Source of the DNA: Arthrobacter sp. ISL-95
Lineage (GTDB): Bacteria; Actinomycetota; Actinomycetes; Actinomycetales; Micrococcaceae
Direction of reading: 5' to 3'
Assembly: GCF_018613695.1 (NCBI RefSeq)
Contig: NZ_JAGGPR010000023.1
Coordinates: 1 to 64,000 of the forward strand
Length of the DNA stretch: 64,000 nt
The translations under genes and the position numbers were made by a program. The notes below the pieces were generated by a model, which was not told the DNA's origin, did no database searches, and was given only the letters and a program-made list of their open reading frames with translations. Positions 34,003 through 42,771 of the stretch are shown here, piece by piece (the first letter of the stretch is position 1; each line of letters opens with the position of its first letter).

Positions 34003-34482
34003 CTATACCAGGCGGAAGACCCGGATGATAACGAATCCCGGCTCGGCGCGCGCGTAGCCCACGAACTGCGACTCGGTGAGCCAGGCCAGTGCCGGGTGCC
34101 CCGTGCGGAACTGGAAAGCCGTGCGGTAGTACAGGTCCTCTTCTCGGGGTTCCTCACCGGCAAGCATCCGCTCGAAAACCTTCGGCGTGGTACGCCAGAA
34201 GCCACGATTGACGACCTCGACCCCCACGGTCCCATCGCCGGGTACATCCGCTTGGATGACGTAGCGGGCATCCAGGCGCACGGTGAGCCCTTCACCGGTC
34301 CACCAGTCGCCGCCGCTGTTGAGGATGCGACCGCTCAGGCGCGGACCGGTGAAGGTTCCCCCTGAGACACGGGCGAAGTGCAGGCCCTCACCGGGCACCT
34401 TCCCGCCGAGAGGGAGCGCTTCGTCCACCTGGCAACGCAACTCAAAGCAATATTCGAACGCGGGCTCCATCAGTTTGACCAT
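34003..34482 (-). CDS. DUF3237 (UPF0311) protein, copy 1
   Basis: 159 aa from ATG 34482, which overlaps the ABC ATPase stop (TAATG). DUF3237 features include FEYCFELRCQVDEALPLGGK, the turn GGTFTGPRLSGRILNSGGDW, YVIQADVPGDGTVGVEVVNRG and FRTGHPALAWLTESQFVGYA. The fold is a small beta barrel. Function is not established, though the family often sits in aromatic or ester catabolic clusters. A paralogue lies at 40453-40947 beside the ester hydrolase. Cytosolic, no signal peptide. Confidence 0.8.
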   Translation of the reverse strand: MVKLMEPAFEYCFELRCQVDEALPLGGKVPGEGLHFARVSGGTFTGPRLSGRILNSGGDWWTGEGLTVRLDARYVIQADVPGDGTVGVEVVNRGFWRTTPKVFERMLAGEEPREEDLYYRTAFQFRTGHPALAWLTESQFVGYARAEPGFVIIRVFRLV

Positions 34483-36167
34483 TAGAGGCCCCTCATCTCT
34501 TTCACTCGGTGCATTAGCGTGATGGTCGGTATCGCCGAGGTTCGGCCCGGGCGCCTGCGGCGCGGCTTCCATCCTTCCCTCGGAATCGAGTCGAGCAGCA
34601 ACCGGGTATAGTCGGCCCGCGGTGCATCGAGGATCTCGTCGGCGGTGCCGTACTCCTCCACGCGGCCAGCGCGCATTACGACCACGCGGTCGCAGAGACG
34701 GCGGATCACCGTGAGGTCGTGGGTGATCATGAGCAGCGCGACACCGGTCTCGCGGCGGATGGTGTCGAGCAGGGTGAGGATTTCGACCTGCGTGGTGACA
34801 TCGATCGCTGAGACGGCCTCATCTAGAACAAGGATCTCTGGATCTGCGGCCAGCGCGCGGGCGATAGCGACACGTTGTCGCTGACCGCCGGAGAGTGACT
34901 TCGGGCGCTGATCGGCAAGCTCCGGGTCGAGCGTCACCTGCCGCATGAGCTCTTCGATCCGCCGGGTGACCGCCTCGCGCGAGTCCGAGGGGCGATGCAC
35001 GCGGATGGCCTCCGAGAGGCACTCACGGATCGTCTGCCGACGGTCGAGCGACTGGTAGGGATCCTGGAAGACCATCTGTACCTTTTTCGCCCGGCCGCGG
35101 CGTGCCGCGCCCCCGCGGGCGGGAAGACTCCAGTCTTCGCCGGTGACGGTGATGGTGCCGGCATCCGCGCGTTCCAGTCCGCAGATGATTTTGGCCGAGG
35201 TCGACTTGCCGGATCCGGATTCGCCAACGATGCCGAGCGAGCCGCCTTGGTCTAGCTCGAACGAGACGCCGTTGAGCGCGACCAGGGTTTCCCTGCCGCC
35301 AGTGGCGCCGGGAACCTGGTAGGTCTTGCTCAGTCCGCTTACGGCGAGCACGGATGTAGCGTCGCGGTCCCTGACCAACTCCTCAGGCTTTGCCTCGTCG
35401 AGGGCGGCCGCCATCAACACCTTGGTGTACTCCACGCGGGCCTCCTGACGCATCGTTGCCGAGTGCAACGTCTCGACTGTGCGGCCGTGTTGCATGACTG
35501 CCACCCGATCGGTCACCGCACTCGCCAGTGCGAGGTCGTGGGTGATGAACAGCATCGAGAGCTCGCGATGCTTGCGTAGGTCTCCGATGACGGCCATCAC
35601 CTCCTCCTGTGTTGTGACGTCGAGGGCCGTGGTGATCTCGTCGGCGAGCAGGATTTCGGGATCCATCGCGAGCGTCGCGGCGATCATCACGCGCTGGAGA
35701 AGGCCGCCGGAGAGTTCCGCGGGATATTGCCTCAGACGTCGGACGGGATCAGGGATCCCGACTTCGTCTAGCAGTTCGGCTGCACGCCTGTCCGCGGCGG
35801 TGCGGCGCTTTCCGGCGACGTGCACGAGTGCCTCGGTCATGAAGTCGCCGATGGTAAGGAGGGGGTTGAGGTGCGCGCGCGGCGTCTGAAATACCATGCC
35901 GATGCGAGTGGCGCGGAGTTCCTTGCGTTCTTTTGAGCCCATCTCGGCAACGTCGCGCCCGAGGATGCGGATCGCACCGCCCGTCGTGAAGTCGTCGGGC
36001 AGGAGACCTGCCACTGCCCGCACCGACAGGGTCTTACCGGAGCCCGATTCTCCGACGAGTCCGACCGCCTCACCCGCCGCGACGGCAAGGGTGCAGTTGT
36101 GCACGAGCGTGCGATGCGGCATGGCGATCGACAGGTGGTCGAGTTCGAGAACTGGTTTGTTGCTCAT
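34482..36167 (-). CDS. Dipeptide/oligopeptide-type ABC transporter ATPase, fused DppD-DppF
   Basis: 561 aa with two complete ABC domains. Domain 1 has Walker A GESGSGKTLS (39-48), signature LSGGLLQRV and Walker B ILLADEITTALD. Domain 2 has Walker A GESGSGKSTS near residue 320, signature LSGGQRQRV and Walker B ILVLDEAVSAID. In E. coli these are two proteins. It energises the two permeases upstream, overlapping permease C by 4 bases. Both domains look catalytically intact. Confidence 0.9.
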   Translation of the reverse strand: MSNKPVLELDHLSIAMPHRTLVHNCTLAVAAGEAVGLVGESGSGKTLSVRAVAGLLPDDFTTGGAIRILGRDVAEMGSKERKELRATRIGMVFQTPRAHLNPLLTIGDFMTEALVHVAGKRRTAADRRAAELLDEVGIPDPVRRLRQYPAELSGGLLQRVMIAATLAMDPEILLADEITTALDVTTQEEVMAVIGDLRKHRELSMLFITHDLALASAVTDRVAVMQHGRTVETLHSATMRQEARVEYTKVLMAAALDEAKPEELVRDRDATSVLAVSGLSKTYQVPGATGGRETLVALNGVSFELDQGGSLGIVGESGSGKSTSAKIICGLERADAGTITVTGEDWSLPARGGAARRGRAKKVQMVFQDPYQSLDRRQTIRECLSEAIRVHRPSDSREAVTRRIEELMRQVTLDPELADQRPKSLSGGQRQRVAIARALAADPEILVLDEAVSAIDVTTQVEILTLLDTIRRETGVALLMITHDLTVIRRLCDRVVVMRAGRVEEYGTADEILDAPRADYTRLLLDSIPREGWKPRRRRPGRTSAIPTITLMHRVKEMRGL

Positions 36168-37027
36168 CGTTCCTTCTCTTCTGCCCAGGCTGTGACGCGG
36201 GCGCCTATGATCGAGACGGCCAGCACAGTGACGACCACGAAGATCGATGGGAACAGTGCCTGCTCCGGCGCACCCGCGAGGATCCCGGTTTTGCCCCCGG
36301 AGATCATCGACCCCCAGTCGGCGGCCGGCGGCTGCTGGCCGAGCCCGAGGAATGAGATCGCCGCGAGGTCGAGCATCGCGTAGCCGAAGCCCACCGCCAT
36401 CTGGGCGGCGACGACGGGAACGAGCGCCGGTATAAGGTGCCTGAAGCAGATCGCGAGACTCGACACTCCCTGCACTCGAAGCGCCGCGATGTAGGGCTTG
36501 CCCAGCTCGCGCGAGGCGGCGGTCTGTGTGAGCCTGGCGACCACTGGGATGAACGCGATCGACAGCGCCACGATGGGCGCGGGCAGTCCCTTGCCGAACA
36601 TCGCGACCGCGAGCACCGCAAGCACGAGACCAGGGATCGCGAAGATGACGTCGATGATGCGCGCGATCGTACCGCGGGTGATTCCGCCGAACCAGGCGGC
36701 CGTGACGGCGAGCAGGGATCCGATGATCGTCGACAGCAACACGATGATGATCGGAGCGAAGACGCTCACCCCCGCGCCGCAGAGGATACGCGAGAGGACA
36801 TCCCGACCGAGGTCATCGGTGCCGAGCAGATTCTGCGCGGTAGGGAGTCCGTTCTCAGGTCCGGCATACAACTGGGTGGGGTTGTAGGGCGCGATCCACG
36901 GACCGATAAGTGCCATGAGCGCCATGAGCGTGAAGGCGACCAGCGCGACGAGGTAAAGCCAGTCCTTCTTCGCGGCATCCTTCACTGCCACCGGCATCTT
37001 GCCCTGAGCGAGCTGTCCGACGCTCAT
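36164..37027 (-). CDS. Peptide-type ABC transporter permease, DppC/OppC family
   Basis: 287 aa, six membrane helices after a short basic N-terminus. The first is KKDWLYLVALVAFTLMALMA, followed by the family hallmark GPWIAPYNPTQ and LLGTDDLGRDVLSRILCGAG. The ATPase-docking loop reads YIAALRVQGVSSLAICFRHL. The frame is intact. It overlaps the DppB-type gene by 4 bases. It forms half of the membrane pore of the importer. Confidence 0.9.
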   Translation of the reverse strand: MSVGQLAQGKMPVAVKDAAKKDWLYLVALVAFTLMALMALIGPWIAPYNPTQLYAGPENGLPTAQNLLGTDDLGRDVLSRILCGAGVSVFAPIIIVLLSTIIGSLLAVTAAWFGGITRGTIARIIDVIFAIPGLVLAVLAVAMFGKGLPAPIVALSIAFIPVVARLTQTAASRELGKPYIAALRVQGVSSLAICFRHLIPALVPVVAAQMAVGFGYAMLDLAAISFLGLGQQPPAADWGSMISGGKTGILAGAPEQALFPSIFVVVTVLAVSIIGARVTAWAEEKER

Positions 37028-38037
37028 GCCTGCCTCCCTGATGAAACGCTGTCGGGGTCAATGACGGCACTAATGAAGTCGGCCAGTGCATTGAGCACCA
37101 CGAAGATGGTGACAAGCAGCAACGAAGTGACCTGCACGACGGGCAGATCCTTGCGCGCGGCCGCCTCGGTGAGCAGAGACCCGATCCCGCCGAGACCAAA
37201 GGCCACCTCGACGATCGCCGCTGCCGCGAAGAGCCCGGCGATCGTGATGCCCGAGATAGCGAGGATCTGCGGTGCTGCGTTGCGGAACACGTGCGTACCG
37301 AAGATGCGCCCGCGAGGGATGCCGCGTACTTTTGCGGTGTCGACGTGCTCGGAGTGGAGCTGGGCAACCAGTGAGGAACGCGTGACCCGGCTGATGTAGG
37401 CGAGGAACATCGTGGCCAGCGAGAAGGCTGGAAGGATCAGATGCCACAACCGGTCGATACCGTCGCCTCCCTCTCCGAAGACGGGGAACCAGCCGAGGCT
37501 CTTCGCGAAGATCCACATGAGCAGGATCGCAACAACGAAGCCGGGGAACCAGCCGAGGCTCTTCGCGAAGATCCACATGAGCAGGATCGCAACAACGAAG
37601 CCGGGGAGCGCCAAGCCCAGCGCGGTCAGCAGGCCCATGGTGCGATCCACGGCCCGCCCGCGGGTGGCGGCGAGAATCCCCGAGCCCACGCCGAGGACGA
37701 GAATGATGGCCACTGTGAGGAGTACCAGTTGGAAGGTGACGACGAAGCGAGGAGCTACAAGGCCCAGCACATCGGTCTTGTAGACAAAGGATCGACCGAA
37801 GTCGCCCACGAAGATACCGGAAAGCCAGTCCCAGTAGCGCGTCCAGATCGGATCGTCAAGATGGTATTCGGCGCGGATCTGCGCGATCAACTCCGGGTTC
37901 GGCTTAGCCCCTCCGGCCAGCGCCGACATGGGATCGCCGGGCGTCAGCAGCAGAGCGGAGTAGATCACCACGCTCGCGAGAAGGAGCGTGAGGACGAGGC
38001 CCCCGAGCCTTCCCAGTATCAGTTGTATCCAGTTCAT
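37024..38037 (-). CDS. Peptide-type ABC transporter permease, DppB/OppB family, with duplicated membrane segment
   Basis: 337 aa. Family features are LGGLVLTLLLASVVIYSALL (helix 1), the LTPGDP loop, and DDPIWTRYWDWLSGIFVGDF. The C-terminal docking loop is VRGIPRGRIFGTHVFRNAAP. Residues 145-164 (PGFVVAILLMWIFAKSLGWF) are repeated exactly as 165-184. This adds one hydrophobic segment within what should be helix 4. The duplication keeps the frame but should disturb the topology. Either the transporter is impaired, the segments pack as a hairpin, or the assembly is wrong here. Without it the length would be a normal 317. Confidence 0.85.
   Translation of the reverse strand: MNWIQLILGRLGGLVLTLLLASVVIYSALLLTPGDPMSALAGGAKPNPELIAQIRAEYHLDDPIWTRYWDWLSGIFVGDFGRSFVYKTDVLGLVAPRFVVTFQLVLLTVAIILVLGVGSGILAATRGRAVDRTMGLLTALGLALPGFVVAILLMWIFAKSLGWFPGFVVAILLMWIFAKSLGWFPVFGEGGDGIDRLWHLILPAFSLATMFLAYISRVTRSSLVAQLHSEHVDTAKVRGIPRGRIFGTHVFRNAAPQILAISGITIAGLFAAAAIVEVAFGLGGIGSLLTEAAARKDLPVVQVTSLLLVTIFVVLNALADFISAVIDPDSVSSGRQA
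37482..37607. repeat. Exact tandem duplication of 60 bp
   Basis: Bases 37482-37547 are identical to 37542-37607, giving a 60-bp unit present twice plus 6 shared bases. The identity is perfect, so the event is recent or artefactual. It lies wholly inside the DppB-type gene and adds 20 codons. Confidence 0.95.
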
Positions 38038-38094
38038 TCTGGTGTTATCCCTTCCGGTGGACCGTCGGGCGAGCTGCGCCCGCCGGTGACCGTG

Positions 38095-39738
38095 CTACTT
38101 GCCGCCGAGGTGCAGCGCCCAGGGGCTGCTGGCGATGGCGATCGATGTGGTGATGCCGGTGAGGTCGTTATTCAGGTAGCTCAGCTGATAGGTGCCGGCG
38201 AGGGTGGTCTGCAGCTGATCGGGGGTGAAGATCTCCTGCGCGGCCACGAACTCCTTCGTCGACGTCGCCTCGTTTGGAGCGGTGCGAGCAGCCTCCAGGT
38301 GCTTCGTCACGTCCGGGTTGTCGTACCCGGACCAGTTGAACACGCCACCCCGGTCAGGAGGCAGCATGAACAGCGACGGGTAGCCGAAGATGCCGGGGGT
38401 CTCGAGATAGCCGGTGGTAGTGACCAGATCGATTCCCTTTCGTCTGGCCGGGTCGAAGAACATCGCACCGAAGTCCGACGCCTGCATCTCGTTGATCTCG
38501 ATCGTCACTCCGATCTCCTTGGCGGAGGCCTGGATGATCTGGGCGGTCTGCTGCAGCTCCTTACCGCCGGCCGGGACCGCGATGACGAGCGGCTGGGAGA
38601 GATCTTCTCCGCTCTCCTCGAGCAGCTTCTTGGCCTTCTCGATGTCCTTCTTGGGCGTGTCAAGCGCATCGTATGCCGCCTGGTAGATCTCGTGCTCGCC
38701 GGACTTGTTGAACGCGAACGGCGGCACGATGGTCTTCTGCACGTGGCCGAGGCCGTTCATGACGGTGTTGACGTATTGCTCGCGGTCGATCGCGTAGCTC
38801 AATGCCTGACGAACCTTGGGGTTCGCCGCCGGTCCCTCTGCCGTGGTAGGGCCGAAGCTATTGGACGCGGTTGACGGTCCGAGGATCATGCGCCCCGCAC
38901 CCTTGCCCTCAATGCTCGAACGCGAAGTCGCAGGGACGTTGAAGGCACCTTCGATCTCGCCCTCGGTGAGCGCGGTGGTGAGCGTCGCACTGTCCGTAAC
39001 GAACACGTACTTCAGCGTCTTGACCATAGGAGCGCCGCCCCAGTAGTTCTCATTAGCGGTCGTGACGATCGCAGAACCAGGCTTCCAGTCGCCTTTGCCG
39101 AGCTTGTAGGGGCCTGTGCACATCAACCCACCATCTGAGGTGCCCAAGGCGGGGCCAGCCGCCTCAGCGTAGGCCTTGCTCAGTACCGCTCCAGCGCCTC
39201 CCGAGATCACATCACGGAACGAGAGATCCGGGGCGTTGAAGTGCACGGTGACCTGGTGATCGCCAGTTTTCTCGAAGCCCTTAATCAATGCGAACGCCGC
39301 ATACCACTGGGAAGCGGGAGTGCGGTTGCGCTCAAGACTGTAGATCACATCCTCCGGCGTGAGCGCCGTCCCGTCCCAGAACGTGACATCATCGCGCAGA
39401 TCGATCTGGAACGTGACCGGATCCACGAACTCCGCCTTCTTCGCCAGTCCCTCCGAGATGGAGAAGTCCGGGTCCAGGGTGAGTAGATTGTCACACAGAT
39501 TCGGCGTGATCAGCTGCGCCGAGGTGCCGGGGTCAAGAGTCGCCGGCTCCCCCTCGACAATCCCCCAGGTCACCTCATCGACGGCCGTCGCGCCGGCGGG
39601 CAGCGATTCCACCAATGTGGTCTCGTCCACCTTCGGCTTGTCTCCACCCGAACCTCCCTCACGCGGCGTACACGCCGTCAGCGTGAGGAGGGCCACCGTG
39701 CTGAGCACGAACCCGGCGGTGAGTCCGCTTCGTTTCAT
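38095..39738 (-). CDS. Peptide-type ABC transporter substrate-binding lipoprotein
   Basis: 547 aa, DppA/OppA (SBP_bac_5) family. The signal peptide ends in lipobox LLTLTAC (C23). Family features include TLDPGTSAQLITPNLCDNL, the motif DDVTFWDGTALTPEDVIYSL and VRQALSYAIDREQYVNTVMN. It is the first gene of the leftward importer operon and gives the system its specificity. The ligand may be a peptide or another amide/ester compound, since two hydrolases of those types share the locus. A 21-bp palindrome lies in its promoter region. Confidence 0.9.
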   Translation of the reverse strand: MKRSGLTAGFVLSTVALLTLTACTPREGGSGGDKPKVDETTLVESLPAGATAVDEVTWGIVEGEPATLDPGTSAQLITPNLCDNLLTLDPDFSISEGLAKKAEFVDPVTFQIDLRDDVTFWDGTALTPEDVIYSLERNRTPASQWYAAFALIKGFEKTGDHQVTVHFNAPDLSFRDVISGGAGAVLSKAYAEAAGPALGTSDGGLMCTGPYKLGKGDWKPGSAIVTTANENYWGGAPMVKTLKYVFVTDSATLTTALTEGEIEGAFNVPATSRSSIEGKGAGRMILGPSTASNSFGPTTAEGPAANPKVRQALSYAIDREQYVNTVMNGLGHVQKTIVPPFAFNKSGEHEIYQAAYDALDTPKKDIEKAKKLLEESGEDLSQPLVIAVPAGGKELQQTAQIIQASAKEIGVTIEINEMQASDFGAMFFDPARRKGIDLVTTTGYLETPGIFGYPSLFMLPPDRGGVFNWSGYDNPDVTKHLEAARTAPNEATSTKEFVAAQEIFTPDQLQTTLAGTYQLSYLNNDLTGITTSIAIASSPWALHLGGK

Positions 39739-39795
39739 GGGGTTCCGTCCTTTCGAAACACTTGGGGAGAGTCATCATCGATCTCCCCGGCAAGT

Positions 39796-39816
39796 ATATA
39801 TAACGTTGTTGTATAT
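39796..39816. promoter_or_regulatory. TetR-type operator between the importer and its regulator
   Basis: ATATATAAC - GTT - GTTGTATAT is a 9-3-9 near-perfect palindrome in the 120-bp divergent intergenic region. It lies 43 bases before the TetR start and 58 before the binding-protein start. Position and form fit a TetR dimer site controlling both genes. Confidence 0.65.
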
Positions 39817-39858
39817 CAATGTTGCATTTGGATATCGGTTCTCAGTAGGCTCGAAATC

Positions 39859-40434
39859 ATGCCTAAAGATGTAAATCGCGCGGGGCGTCTGAACGACATA
39901 GCCGACGCGACGATCCGTGTCGCCAGAAACTCGGGGGCGCACGCGGTGACCATTAGATCCGTGGCACGAGAGTTGGGCGGTTCCACCACCCTAGTGACGA
40001 ACTACCTCCCGTCACGCGCGGGACTGATCCTGAACGTGCTCGACCGCGCCAGTGAACAGTGGAACAAGGAATACGTCTCATTGGCCCGCACCCTGTCGCC
40101 GCTTGAGCAGTTCGAAGAGCTCATCTGTTGGAGCCCCACTCCGGATGAAGCCGCGTCGGTCTTCCGCACGCTCATCCTTGAGATCGTGGCTAACGCGGAT
40201 ACCGAACCGGTACTTCGTCGTGCTCTGCAACGCGAGTCCCGCAAGTATCGCGACGAGCTTTACATGGCGGCAGTACGTGCCGGGTTCATCGATCCGCAGC
40301 TCGCTGCCGACACCGGCTACCTGCTGCTTCGGGGTGTTTACTTCGCGAACGCCGAGGATCCGGAGTACTGGACCACGGCTCGCATGCGCGAGGTGGCGAT
40401 CGCCACCGTTCGCGCCTTGCCGCGCCAGGACTAG
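39859..40434 (+). CDS. TetR-family transcriptional regulator, copy 1
   Basis: 191 aa. The N-terminal HTH is at about residues 10-50 (IADATIRVARNSGAHAVTIR, then SVARELGGSTTLVTNYLPSR), near the TetR consensus. The C-terminal domain is helical and ligand-binding, similar to the BetI-like C-terminal group. It is divergent from the importer operon across a palindromic operator and probably represses it until substrate binds. The stop faces the convergent DUF3237 gene 18 bases away. Confidence 0.85.
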   Translation: MPKDVNRAGRLNDIADATIRVARNSGAHAVTIRSVARELGGSTTLVTNYLPSRAGLILNVLDRASEQWNKEYVSLARTLSPLEQFEELICWSPTPDEAASVFRTLILEIVANADTEPVLRRALQRESRKYRDELYMAAVRAGFIDPQLAADTGYLLLRGVYFANAEDPEYWTTARMREVAIATVRALPRQD

Positions 40435-40452
40435 CATCCCCTTCGCCTCGTT

Positions 40453-40947
40453 CTACAGCACCCGGAAGACCCGGATGCAGACTTGGCCGTCTTCGTCGCG
40501 CGCCTTGCCGACGAACTGGTTCTCCGCGAGCCACCGGTGGGCGGGCGCATCCGTCTGGAATACCGGCGCGGTGCGGAAATACATGTCCGGATCGTCCTCG
40601 GATACGTGCTCCCCTGATTCCATCCTCGCAATGACGTCAGGCGTCGCGCGGAAGTAGCCGCGGTTGAGCACCTCGATCGCCGCGCCGTCGTCAGCCGCGA
40701 TTACATATCGAGCCTCAAGCTGCGCCGTGCCCGAACGTTCCACCGCCCAGTCGCCACCGCCAGGGAGAACAGTGCCGTTCAGCCGGGGTCCCGCGACGGC
40801 CCCCCCAACGATCGGGGTCAACGACAGCACCTCGTCCGGGCCGCGACCAATATGGACCTCGCGGGTGCATGTGGCCCGGATCTCGAAGACGAACTCGAAG
40901 TTCGGTTCAGACAGCGGCGGCTTCTCAGCCTGGTTCTGCTCGGTCAT
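40453..40947 (-). CDS. DUF3237 (UPF0311) protein, copy 2
   Basis: 164 aa, paralogous to the protein at 34003-34482. Shared features: FEFVFEIRATCTREVHIGRG, the turn GGAVAGPRLNGTVLPGGGDW, ARYVIAADDGAAIEVLNRGY, and FQTDAPAHRWLAENQFVGKA. Similarity is moderate, so the copies are not a recent duplication. It overlaps the CocE/NonD hydrolase gene by 4 bases and is co-transcribed with it. Pairing of both copies with hydrolase genes suggests a role in the same pathway, perhaps a lactone- or acyl-handling step; this is a guess. Confidence 0.8.
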   Translation of the reverse strand: MTEQNQAEKPPLSEPNFEFVFEIRATCTREVHIGRGPDEVLSLTPIVGGAVAGPRLNGTVLPGGGDWAVERSGTAQLEARYVIAADDGAAIEVLNRGYFRATPDVIARMESGEHVSEDDPDMYFRTAPVFQTDAPAHRWLAENQFVGKARDEDGQVCIRVFRVL

Positions 40948-42614
40948 GCGAGTGTTCCTTCCAGCACGGGGATATCGATAGCGAACGCGTCGGGCCCGCC
41001 GACCAGGATCGTCTGCGTGTTTGGCTTGGTTTCCTCCCCTTCAGTCCAGGGGTCGCGGCCCGTCCCGGGCTGCGGCAGGAACTCCGGGTAGTCGCTCGCC
41101 GAGAGATGCACGCGCAGGCGGTGTCCGGCACGCAGCCGGTAGCCGATTTGGCCAAGGTCGATGACCAGGCTCTCGTCCTCCGTCGCGTTTCGCAACTGCA
41201 CCTGACCACGGGCGATGCGGAGCGCAGTGCCGTCGGGCGCGACGTCGAGCACGCGCACGAAACAGTCCGCTACGGGCCCCGTCGATCGATAACGAACGCG
41301 GGCGGTCACTGGGCCGGCGAGGTCGACATCCGTCGACTGCGCACCGCTCGTGAACACGAGCACGTCGTCGCGGTCGCCGATAGGCCCCTCGTTGGGCAGG
41401 TGAAGGAGGTACGAGAAGGCGTCAGGAACGCTGGAGGGCACGAGGTCCTCCGGATCGTGCGTCCAGCTCAGTGCGGTGGCTTCGGTCGGGCGGCCTGCGG
41501 AGAGCCCTCCGTCGACATCCGCATACCGAGTCGTCAACCGCGTCTGGGCTGGAGGCCACGTCTCGCTCGTGCGGTACTCATCGGTTCCGCCAAGATTCCA
41601 CTTGACCCGGGGGATCTCGGATGGCCGACTGTTGCCGCGGACGAAGACCTCGAAGAACTCCAGCGCGGGGTCCAGGTACGCCGGCAGCATCGCGGCAATC
41701 TGTTCGGCACTGCGGTCCGCTACCCGATCCTCCGCGGGCTCGAGCAGGGTGTGGTTTTCGTGGTCGATCGACTCGATCCGGAGGTAGTGGTGCGCGTCCC
41801 AGTTCGGATGCTGCGCGATCGCAGCGACGTCGGTCCACGAGAGCGGCGCACAGTTGTCCCACCATCCGACCGTGTGCAAAACAGGCAAGGATCGTCCGGC
41901 GAAAGGACAGCCGTTTGGAAACCGCTTCAGCGGAACCACCTGAGGCACCCACTGGTCGTAGGAGATCGAGCGCTCTCCGATCATGGTCATAAACTCTTCG
42001 GCCTGCCCGGCAAAATCCCGCCGCCTCCAGTCCGGCTCCCACAAGTAGGTGTCATTGCCGAAGAAATGCGTGAGCGGGTACAAATTGGTGATGCCCATCT
42101 CCACCTTGCGCGTGCGCTCCCCGAGAGTGCGGTGCACCGGCTCCCCCAGTCCTGTGCCAGTAACACGAGGCGCAATGGCTTTCAGCGCGGGGTGCCCGCT
42201 CGCTGCAGCCGCCCACTGCGTGTATCCGTAATAACTGTCACCCCACATAGCCACGCGGCCGTTGGACCACGACTGCGACACTATCCACTCGACCGCGTCG
42301 TAACCGTCTTCAGCCTCATGCACGAAGAGAAGTGCCTCGCCCTCCGAACGGAACTTGCCGCGCACGTCCTGGGCCACTACCCGGTATCCGCGCTTCGTGA
42401 AGTACTCGGCGACCTGAGGGATGTAGCAGTAAGCACCGCTTTTGTCGTAGGGAAGGCGGATGAGGATCGTGTCTCCGGGGGTCTCATCCGCGGCATCCGG
42501 GGCGCCGGGAAGGTAGACGTCGGTGCCGAGGTAGATTCCGTCACGCATACGTACCCGCGCTTCACGGGCAAGATCGCTGACGGGGCCGGGGGCCATGTGC
42601 AAGTACTGGGGCAT
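40944..42614 (-). CDS. CocE/NonD-family ester hydrolase (peptidase S15 fold)
   Basis: A 556-aa alpha/beta hydrolase. The nucleophile elbow is GDSYYGY with Ser127. An oxyanion-type segment is ILIRLPYDKSGAYCYIPQ, and QDVRGKFRSEGEALLF is a CocE hallmark. The C-terminal jelly-roll domain includes RLRAGHRLRVHLSASDYPEF. Relatives hydrolyse cocaine, amino-acid esters and acyl compounds. No signal peptide, so it acts in the cytosol after import. It precedes a DUF3237 gene and is divergent from a second TetR gene. The ATG at 42596 (residue 7) is an alternative start. Confidence 0.85.
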   Translation of the reverse strand: MPQYLHMAPGPVSDLAREARVRMRDGIYLGTDVYLPGAPDAADETPGDTILIRLPYDKSGAYCYIPQVAEYFTKRGYRVVAQDVRGKFRSEGEALLFVHEAEDGYDAVEWIVSQSWSNGRVAMWGDSYYGYTQWAAAASGHPALKAIAPRVTGTGLGEPVHRTLGERTRKVEMGITNLYPLTHFFGNDTYLWEPDWRRRDFAGQAEEFMTMIGERSISYDQWVPQVVPLKRFPNGCPFAGRSLPVLHTVGWWDNCAPLSWTDVAAIAQHPNWDAHHYLRIESIDHENHTLLEPAEDRVADRSAEQIAAMLPAYLDPALEFFEVFVRGNSRPSEIPRVKWNLGGTDEYRTSETWPPAQTRLTTRYADVDGGLSAGRPTEATALSWTHDPEDLVPSSVPDAFSYLLHLPNEGPIGDRDDVLVFTSGAQSTDVDLAGPVTARVRYRSTGPVADCFVRVLDVAPDGTALRIARGQVQLRNATEDESLVIDLGQIGYRLRAGHRLRVHLSASDYPEFLPQPGTGRDPWTEGEETKPNTQTILVGGPDAFAIDIPVLEGTLA

Positions 42615-42680
42615 ACCACTCCTACGTGGTCTAAGCGTTCCTTAGAGGCAGTGACTAAAACCATATGATCTACCTCATAT

Positions 42681-42698
42681 TTAGTCAAGTCTGACTAG
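42681..42698. promoter_or_regulatory. Possible TetR operator in the hydrolase/TetR intergenic region
   Basis: TAGTCA - AGTC - TGACTA (42682-42697) is an exact 6-4-6 palindrome between the divergent hydrolase and regulator genes. A related AGTGACTAAAA half-site lies near 42650. Together they would suit binding by the adjacent TetR protein. Confidence 0.5.
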
Positions 42699-42771
42699 AC
42701 TAGTAGCGTTGCCGCATAAGCACGTAGTCTTTTCAGGAGCACGATTCCGCACTGTAAGAAGGGAGCGTCAA

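Noticed and set aside
37482..37607. Direct repeat considered as a CRISPR or iteron array
   Set aside because: Only two copies, directly abutting, inside a coding region and in frame; no spacers.
37441..38874. 477-codon plus-strand frame across two importer genes
   Set aside because: It spans a real gene boundary on the opposite strand and shows the repetitive charged composition of a shadow frame. The visible EPAEALREDPHEQDRNNEAG repeat is only the antisense reading of the 60-bp duplication.
40869..42668. 599-codon plus-strand open frame opposite the ester hydrolase
   Set aside because: It is the shadow of a high-GC gene. Its composition (Arg/Gly/Val-rich, no recognisable domain) and exact overlap with the well-supported CocE gene show it is not coding.
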